A stretch of DNA of 64,000 nucleotides from NCBI GenBank assembly GCA_024699855.1, contig JAMPIQ010000003.1, forward strand, positions 9,908,227 through 9,972,226. The letters run 5' to 3'. Shown here piece by piece: positions 57,201 to 64,000 of this stretch. The DNA is from Aphelenchoides besseyi (Eukaryota > Nematoda > Chromadorea > Rhabditida > Aphelenchoididae). The notes below the pieces were generated by a model. It was not told where the DNA came from and did no database searches. It was given only the letters and a program-made list of their open reading frames with translations. The position numbers and the translations under genes were made by a program. Every line of letters starts with the position of its first letter. Within the stretch, counting starts at the first letter, position 1.

Positions 57201-58669
57201 ACCGTAAGGCCAAATGAAGGAACAAATGATAAGTGAGTTTCGATTACCGTCGTATGTAACATTGCGACCATCAACCAAAGTATGTGCTCGGTTGTCGAGC
57301 GGCTCGATCGCTACAATCGCTGGAATGCGGATGACCAAGATGCCCTAAGGCACAGAGTTTTTGTTAGGAGTGATCGACTCGTTTTCCATCGCCCGTAAAT
57401 TCCACGATTTACGGGAGAGCGGATTTCCGTTTCGAGCGCGGCAAGCATTTCACGTGTGTTAACATCGACGCCGTGTATTACCGTCTTTGATTTCACATAT
57501 CCCACTCGTTGGGTATCAGTCGGTGTTATCCCGCAATGCGCGGATCTACTCACATATACACGGGGCAATGCCGTCGGGGGGCTTTGGGTCAAGGTAATCG
57601 AATTTGTGGGGAGGGGAATGAAGGTGAAGGCCGCGAATGAAAAAGAAAATCCACGACATCGAAAAGAAAAATGGTTTTTAAATAGCGACTTCCTCTCTAT
57701 TTGAACTCACCGTCTTTGAGCAATAGTGCCGAGAGACGAGACGGTCCAAATGAAGATCAAGAGGAGGGGAAGTAGTCGATGGAAATTGCTTGCACCGTAC
57801 GATCGTTGACGATGGGAAGAACAGTGGAACGAAACAACGCAAAGATTGAGAGAACGAATCCAATGGTCATCCCACGGCTATTTATGAGTGTTCCGACAAC
57901 TCCTTTTCCACACGTGATCGCAACGAAATGGCGTAATCGAAGTTGGTCACTCAGTGTTCTTGTTGTGCAATTATCCGCAATTTCTCAATGATGAACACAA
58001 CGAAGAAGATCTAATTAGTGTTTCTTGATTGTGATGCACATCGAATGGAATTGGGTTGATTGAGTGTAAACTGCCCTGGAGTGACCGACTTATTCGCTCC
58101 GACCGGTTTGAGGGACACGAAAAAACGTTGCGCAATGGTTCGAAAGAAGATAACCAGAAGCGTCGAGATTGTCGACGAAAAAGAATCGAAGAACAAATCT
58201 CGACAGTTGGTATACTCCCCCCTCTCACCCAAAAATAACAAAGTTCCAGGTGCGGGTGTGAAAGTGAAAACCAATTCGGAAACAAGAGGCGACCGTCCGT
58301 TCGCTAAACAAAAAATACAAACAACCAACTTGCAATAAGTAATCGACTTTTGTTCACCGACTCGAAGAGCAAACCAAAAACGAAAGGGACCGTAATCTCA
58401 ATGACAGAGCGGGAGTCCGACGAACTTCATTCTTACCTTCCAAATCAGAATCCATTTCCTCTCAACCACCTTTCTATCTTCTCTCTTACTCAACCGGAAC
58501 TTTCGCTTTCTAGCACGCAATTTGCGTGTGCCCTAATTTCTTTTCATGCGCAAAAAACCCTTTCAATCGCCTTTCACTTTCAATCCGAAACAATCTTTCG
58601 GGATCGCCGCACAAACGCAATTCTAACGTAACGATCTGCGAGACGAATAACGGCGTTTATTCAAAAAAA
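51294..58669. other. 7.4-kb stretch without a defensible gene
   Basis: Many short frames occur on both strands, but none has a domain, signal peptide or consistent splice pairing. The longest (54877-55332, + strand, 151 codons) shows no motif. The first part (to about 51560) is probably leader exon and promoter of the preceding minus-strand gene, with a TATA-like GGATAAAAAG near 51544-51553. The remainder may be regulatory DNA or introns of a gene whose exons are too small to see. Confidence 0.45.
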
Positions 58670-59776
58670 CTATTTCATTGACTTTCTATTCTGATTCACA
58701 TCGGGAAGCAGTGTCGGGACTGGGGCTTGATCGGCACTCCGATTTGTGAGCGTTCGAATCTCGTCGGCCGATTGAATTGGCTGTGGATTGTTGACGATCA
58801 TTTCGACTGGGAATTCAACCGCAGTTTCGGAGAGTTCGATTGCCGTTTCCATCATCGGTTCTTCTTTTTTGTTCGACCGAAACTTTCGCCACAACCAACT
58901 ACCAACCATCACTCCGATTCCAAGAAAAAGCAAAGTGACCAGCAAGAAGAAAATGTAATGTCGACGAATCTCAAATCCAATCGACAGTTTCGAAAAATGT
59001 TTGCTCTGAAATAACTGTTACAATCGAAACAAAACACAACAAACCGTGTAGTAAGAAACATCGTCCAATTCGAATGAATTGAAAAACCGATCAGTCAAAT
59101 GATCCAACAAACCAACTTGATAGGTGTAACGAAACGGCACTTCAGACGACGGATGCGAAGTTGATTCGGGAACTAAAGTCCGGCTACAAAGAAAAAACTG
59201 TTTTGTTACCTGAAGTTGTTGGATCGATTTGATCGGCACAAAACTCGAAACACCTGAACGGTTCGTAGTTCGACGTAAAACGTCCGAACCATAACGATGT
59301 TCGAGATTTCGATTCGGGAACCTTGACATAGCACCACGGACCATTTTTCCAGCCTTCTGTGTCAATGAAGGAGTGAGCAGAAGCGTTGTTGATGTCCGAG
59401 TTTCGTTCGTACTGATCCAACAAAACGGTTCGACACTGCGAGTGAGTTTCGTACTCAGTGGGAAAAAAACTAAAAAGATTCATTGGATATCCAAGCAAAC
59501 TCACTATTGATAATAACCGTGCATCACATCTTCCATTCCAGCTCGCACTTCCGACCATCGAGCACACGATCGACCGTCCAACGAAACATTTCTCGGTCCA
59601 AAATACGCGTAAAACTTTCTTCTTGGAATACACTCCGCATCTGAAGAACATTGCAATGAATCCGAGGATAAAGACCTACACGTCAAGTTATGAAAATCGA
59701 AATAACGACCGTCGTAAAAAGCAGAATACGAGAAATCAAAAAGGAACCACAAAGTTGAAGCAAACCGCAAGTTCAT
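58670..59776 (-). CDS. Kringle-like single-pass membrane protein
   Basis: Signal peptide MNLRFASTLWFLFDFSYSA. The Cys pattern is CSSDAEC...FYAYFGPRNVSLDGRSCARW...SQCRT...GPWCYV...FRCFEFC. The sequence Y-x-G-x4-(T/S)-x2-G-x-x-C-x-x-W, then GPWCY, is the kringle signature. A stalk, one membrane segment (YIFFLLVTLLFLGIGVMVGS), a basic stop-transfer (WRKFRSNKK) and an acidic cytoplasmic tail (ELSETAVEF ... VNQNRKSMK) follow. Three introns of about 35-40 nt; the middle one skips an internal TTTGTAG and uses GGACTTTAG. Kringles bind proteins or lysine-containing ligands outside the cell; ROR, kremen and PIK3IP1 are other membrane kringle proteins, but nothing here identifies which. Confidence 0.7.
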
Positions 59777-60044
59777 GATTGAAAATTGAAAATGAACATC
59801 AACCATCACAAGAGGACTTCGCCTGATGTCTCCAATCGATCATTTCGATTCCAACTCATAACTAGTAGACCCACTGGTGCTCTAATTCAATCCAAATTTA
59901 ATCCGAGAACTTTCGCAACCTTCGTACTGCGATGATTCATCTCTTTCGTCAAAAAAGCAAACCTCCGACGGAGACAAACGAGTGGACGCTCGTCATTTTG
60001 GTTCGTGTATTAGCACTAAAAAGTGTGTTAATTTGAAGGGCAAG

Positions 60045-61668
60045 ATGTCAAAAACTCCGAAGCTGTCCAAGAAATCGTTGATTGCATTGTGGACATTTGT
60101 TGAATACGATCGTGGCGGTTGGTTTGACGACGAAGCAGAAGATGTTCGTTTTCGCCAGTCTCCGAAGCTTCTAGTTTGTTTCATTAACATTAAAGATCAC
60201 AAGTTCGTTTAGTTTGTTTCCCAGCGTTACGTGCATTCAATAACACGCGGCACCCAAATTGGTTGTCTTTCAGTTCACGTTCATTGGGGCGACATTGAGA
60301 TCTATCATTTGGGTGTCGGTTGTGCGAACGTTAAGCTGCCAAATTCATGCCTTTTGGTTTCAATTCTCCGGCTCTTAGCGCCCGTAGAATTGAATTTGGA
60401 AATCAACGGCAACTCACCACCAGTCAACGAGCTGATCGAGTTTACTTATGGATTAGGCGGCAAGTTTCTGAACCTAGAAACTATCGGCTAACTGTCAATT
60501 TTTAGGTCTATCAACTCTTAAGAACGTAAATTTGAAAGTCGGAAACTTTTACACCAACCAACCTTTCGAGCTTTTCATCGACTCGTTTCCATTCCGTCTT
60601 ATTCGTCGAATCGAATGCTCTTCGAGCCGAAAAGCTGCAGCTATCCGACGACTTCAACAGTTGGAAGAAAAGAAGAAAATTGACTTTAAACCCCTGGATT
60701 ATTTGGAAGTGTATTTTAATCAAACAGATTCAGGTAACTAATGACCAGATGCAAACGATTGATATTAACTTCTCAGATTACTTTTCTGTCTTTTCCATTC
60801 AAACTTATCAATTGCACTTGTCCTCTCAATTCATTCTGCAGGAACTTCACAAGTCCGAACCGTAAGATTGAATATAAACCTATTTCTCAAATGTCTTCTT
60901 TAGTTTACCCGTAAATCACCATCTTAAACAGCTGGTTTTCGAGACCAAATTTGGAGTTTGTTTTCATTGTAGAGACCAACTCGACGATGCGATTGAACAT
61001 GAGACCCATTTGAACTCCGTTGACCCTGAGGTTTTGGCGCAGAGATGTGAAAACTTCTTCAGCTGCCTGTCGAGAATAATCGATGAACACACGACGATTG
61101 ATTTAGTAGATACAAACAACGTTCTTTACAACGACTTTGAGGTCAATATGCAAGCCACTTCGTTCCAATTTTGCCGTTTCAGTCACTTAATGATGTTCTC
61201 TCTAAGTTGAGTGGCATAATCTCCGAGAACATTCGACGATCGATTGCGATTTGCGAGATGGCAGTTAAAACGGGAGTTCAGAATCTACGAAACATTCGAT
61301 TAAATTCGTCCGTTCATTTGATTTGGCGAGTAAGTTTCATACTCAAACACCCGATCTATAGACCACAGGAAGAATGTTATGTCAATTGGCGTAAACAGTT
61401 GGAACGTTTAGCTACGCAATGGAACGTGAAACTAGAGATTATTGACGATGAAAATGAGTACGAAGAAATGACCGTGATTTTCGATCATCAACCGCTAACT
61501 GCAAAACAACCAACTCGGATATCAATGTCGTTGCGTTTCAATCATTGCAACTCAGCGTCTTCATTTGCCGACGATGAGTGGAATGAGCGTATGCTGGATT
61601 TTGATGAAGAAGAAGAAAACGAGATTGACGTGCTAAAAGACGTGGTGAACCTGGCTATTGTGCAATAA
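60045..61668 (+). CDS. Unrecognised nematode-type protein, about 430 residues
   Basis: Starts MSKTPKLSKKSLIALWTF. Exons join to RYVHSITRGTQIGCLSVHVH, then a GC-AG intron (60460-60505), LSTLKNVNLKVGNFYTNQPF, RIECSSSRKAAAIRRLQQL, and on to SLNDVLSKLSGIISENIRR and a C-terminus with acidic blocks (DEEEENEIDVLK). No signal peptide or membrane helix. The alternating Leu/Ile strand pattern in the middle recalls the LRR-like half of nematode F-box proteins, but no F-box is visible. A possible last intron of 32 nt near 61330 keeps frame whether removed or not. Confidence 0.55.
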
Positions 61669-61702
61669 ATTTTATTGTTATTGAATAGAAATGAGCATAC
61701 GG

Positions 61703-61967
61703 TTATCTGCGATAAAACTTGCGAGCCGTTCCTCTTCTTTTTCGATGATACGTGGAGCGTCCTTTTTGATAGCTGGCACTCATCGGTTTAGCGAACTTGT
61801 TACTTGGATATCTTTTCATTGATATTCGTCTTCGACCCTTAACAAACAATTAATACTCAAGTGATCTGCCCACTTACTATGATCGATTCAACACTAACCG
61901 ACTGAATAACAACCGAAATCAAACCATAGCAAATTGATGCAATGGCAAACAGACCCAACCAACTCAT
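61703..61967 (-). CDS. Small basic secreted or membrane-anchored peptide, 74 residues
   Basis: Two exons on the minus strand. MSWLGLFAIASICYGLISVV is a hydrophobic leader or anchor; after a 40-nt GTAAGT intron with a GTTAAG end the frame continues GRRRISMKRYPSNKFAKP ... STYHRKRRGTARKFYRR to TAA. The mature part is rich in Arg, Lys and Tyr and has no Cys. Convergent with the gene ending at 61668. It looks like a cationic secreted peptide; no family recognised. Confidence 0.5.
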
Positions 61968-62069
61968 TTAACCGGAAACAAAACAACAAATCTAATAATA
62001 ATTCGTATAACGTTATTTGATGTTATAGTGATCAAAAGGACAAACAGTGATCGAGCAATCTTTTAAGTT

Positions 62070-62149
62070 AACACTTGAAATCACGAGCTGAAATCATGCA
62101 ACAAACAAACAATCCTTTAAGTTACAACGAGAGCGTGATTTCAAGTGTT
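62070..62149. repeat. 16-bp inverted repeat with 48-nt loop
   Basis: AACACTTGAAATCACG at 62070-62085 is exactly complementary to CGTGATTTCAAGTGTT at 62134-62149. A transcript would form a stable stem. It lies between the small basic peptide gene and tRNA-Tyr and matches no known RNA that I recognise. Confidence 0.5.
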
Positions 62150-62418
62150 TACGTGCAAACTGTAGGCAGCTGTGTGGTTAGATCTCGAGTTTATTGGTGT
62201 CAAAACGCCACCAAACATCCAGCCCAACAAATCATTTCACTGCTTTGCAGCTTTTAAACTCCGACATTTTCACTTGACAGCGATGGCCGAAGTACAACAT
62301 TGTTTAAAGAGATCAAAAAGTCAAATCGAACCAATTGATTTTTTTCAAACGGAGCGGAACAACCGCTTAGTCAGCAAAAATGCGGAACAAACGAAATTTT
62401 TCGTTGCGATTCGATAAG

Positions 62419-62505
62419 CCGCTAATAGCTCAGTTGGAAGAGCGATGGACTGTAAATGAGTGGTCGGAAATCCATAGGTCGCCTGTTCGAACCAGGCTTA
62501 GCGGA
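62419..62505 (+). tRNA. tRNA-Tyr (GTA) with a 14-nt intron
   Basis: The acceptor stem CCGCTAA pairs with TTAGCGG, followed by discriminator A. The D arm is GCTC-AGTTGGAA-GAGC, the anticodon arm ATGGA/TCCAT with loop CTGTAAA, and the T arm GCCTG-TTCGAAC-CAGGC. The anticodon is GTA. The anticodon loop is interrupted one base after the anticodon by about 14 nt, leaving a 73-nt mature tRNA. Tyrosine tRNA genes with an intron at this site are normal in eukaryotes. Confidence 0.95.
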
Positions 62506-62716
62506 TTGCCTTTTTGCCTCCAACCTCCTTCAATAAGTACGGTTTTTTTGAGAGAAATGTTCTAAACGGGAATAAGAAACCGAAACTCAAATAATTTCAT
62601 CGAATACGATTCAAAGGTTATCGCAATAAAAAAAGAAAATTTGTAAGCGAAAAAGGTAGGATTGCGATATGTCGGAGTTTGATTGACTCAAAAGTCGATC
62701 TCGGAGAGGCCAATTT

Positions 62717-63308
62717 CCATCGATTGTAACTCAATAACCAATGACTGTAGAAGCGTGTAATTTACAGAACAACAACAAACACTACTGGACGCTAAACCCT
62801 GTGAATATGAGCGGAATCCAATCAGCCAATGAGCCAAAATACACAACACCCGCCATTCCCTTTTATGACACGTCCAGCGCGCAAATCGAAGTATCTCGGA
62901 GAATTTGGCAACAACCATTGCTTATATTATGACAATAGAAAGCCTAAAAGTCTGGCTATCCCAGATGCACAAAATTGTAGACACCGGATACCCGAAAAAG
63001 GAATGAAAGCGCTTGGAAGCCGAGAAATTTGTCAAAAATCGTCCAAAATTGCAAAAGTTTGTGCAGCTCTTCCTTTTGATGATGGAAAGCTCTAATTTGG
63101 CATGCCAGTTAAGGAGGTTAGAAGATTACAATAATATGAAATTGGAAAGCTGAAATTGATCGAGAGCAGAATTACAATCTTAAACACACTCAGAAATCGC
63201 TCAAATTCGAAAACTTTGTTTTGTCCATAACAATTGATCTCCGTCGTTGAAATTTGCACAAATAAGTACACATTTTACAAGTGTTAGTTGATGTAAATTG
63301 GGAGTCAA
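62717..63308 (+). repeat. Repeat family B, copy 2
   Basis: Matches 32878-33465 in the same orientation. The first ~220 bases are almost identical (one or two changes); later parts have more substitutions. The open frames inside are shared by both copies but show no domain. Confidence 0.8.
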
Positions 63309-63353
63309 TCAATTTACTGATTGTGAAAAACGGACGTGAAATCTGCCGACCAA

Positions 63354-63541
63354 TAAACGAATAAACTTAAAATTTTGTTCAATAAATTCGAATCAGCCAA
63401 CAATCTACTGTCCAATTTCATGTAAGAATATGACCTGAGGCCAACAGCTCAGTGATTGTTGACGTCTCGGTAGATGTGATTGCGTTCTAAAGAACGCTGC
63501 CAATCTCGTTCAAATTCAAACTCAGATTACCGCGAGGTAAG
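63354..63541 (+). repeat. Repeat family A, truncated third copy
   Basis: About 190 bases match the inner end of family A in the orientation of the right copy, including the GCGTTCTAAAGAACGC hairpin. Similarity stops near 63541. At the base where the left and right copies differ, it agrees with the left. Confidence 0.75.
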
Positions 63542-63681
63542 TCTGTGAGTAAGAAACGACCTAACTGAGTCGTCGGAACTTGAGACTCGTTCGTCCGTGT
63601 AGGGAACCGATCGCTTTTTCCAATGGCACTGCTCGGTAGTTTCTCGCGATTGTCCGGAGCTCCGCTTGACCGTTGATCCGG

Positions 63682-63996
63682 TTAACGAGTCGTCACGTTT
63701 GCGTCGTATACAAACCTGAGGGGAAGGTCCGATCCTCCATTTCACTGATCTTCTTCCAGTTTCTGTAATCGAGCAGCCTCTCAATTCACTTTTCGCTTTA
63801 GTTTCTCGTTCAGCATCGATTCCAAGACGGCCAAATGCTTTTGCCATTCATTTCTCTCCAATTAGAAGTTTGGAAGATTTCTCCGCTCGTGCAAAACTGT
63901 AAACCGAGTTCGACGAATCGGGAAACTTTCGTCGTTCTTCATTTCCCCGACTTCTTTTTCGTGAATTTTCTGTTTTTTGATATCGTTAGTCGTCAT
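63682..63996 (-). CDS. Small charged protein with very short introns (may be 5' partial)
   Basis: On the minus strand MTTNDIKKQKIHEKEVGE ... RRTRFT joins by a 42-nt intron to RNEWQKHLAVLESMLNEKLK, by a 27-nt intron (63763-63789) to KLEEDQ, and by a 30-nt intron (63716-63745) to FVYDANVTTR and TAA. All three introns begin GT and end AG, and each removes an in-frame stop or frame break. The middle part is strongly coiled-coil. 71 residues. It could be a pseudogene of a coiled-coil gene instead. No family recognised. Confidence 0.4.
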
Positions 63997-64000
63997 TTTT

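Noticed and set aside
1..64000. CRISPR arrays, rRNA genes, bacterial operons or prophage
   Set aside because: No spaced short repeats, no rRNA sequence, and intron-split genes throughout.

Overview
The window is eukaryotic DNA from an intron-rich nematode. Four genes encode cuticle collagens with the nematode N-terminal membrane segment, N-terminal cysteines and broken Gly-X-Y tracts. There is also a nematode-type seven-helix chemoreceptor and a DB-module secreted protein. Nearly every gene is cut by introns of about 38-50 nt with GTGAGT/GTAAGT donors and TTTCAG/TTTTAG acceptors. The collagens here have a dozen to about 22 exons, so this is not a Caenorhabditis-like gene structure. I cannot name the species. 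All exon joins were made by eye from reading frame, splice consensus and family resemblance.

Layout. 1-10.1 kb is gene-dense: a 5'-partial EXPERA-type membrane protein (+), a CCDC102-like coiled coil (-), a small Cys-rich membrane protein (-), DPM3 (+), a degenerate DEAD-box protein (+), a mindbomb-like ankyrin/RING ligase (+) and a chemoreceptor (+). 10.1-13.8 kb holds no gene that I can see and leads into an SHB-type SH2 adaptor. 14.9-19.2 kb has two collagens (+). 19.7-24.7 kb has a possible C-terminal fragment (-), a type I membrane protein (-), a second small Cys-rich membrane protein (+), an Ldh2/malate dehydrogenase (-), SKP1 (-) and two weak small ORFs. 24.7-26.6 kb is non-coding and leads into MEK (mek-2). 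28.3-31.4 kb has a third collagen (-) and a type II membrane protein (-).

31.8-44.5 kb is bounded by two copies of a 687-bp element in opposite orientation, differing at one base. Between them lie one copy of a second repeat family, a cathepsin Z-like protease, a fourth collagen, a small secreted peptide, a type I membrane protein and a four-helix membrane protein. 45.7-51.3 kb has a His/Arg-rich secreted peptide, a 679-bp terminal-inverted-repeat element carrying two convergent tRNA-like modules, two small paralogous membrane peptides, the DB-module protein and a Gly/Ser/Asn-rich frame. 51.3-58.7 kb is a long stretch with no gene that I can defend. 58.7-64 kb has a kringle-like membrane protein (-), an unrecognised gene (+), a small basic peptide (-), tRNA-Tyr with an intron, further repeat copies and a small gene with very short introns.

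Functional links. The four collagens are precursors of one extracellular matrix, the cuticle. MEK, the SH2 adaptor and the mindbomb-like ligase are signalling components, and SKP1 belongs to ubiquitin ligation. No operon-like pathway cluster is visible. The least expected signals are genome-level: seven introns that make sense only with a GC donor (always GCAAGT), several candidate introns of 26-31 nt, collagen microexons of 10-15 nt, and two families of tiny membrane proteins with conserved spacing and intron position.
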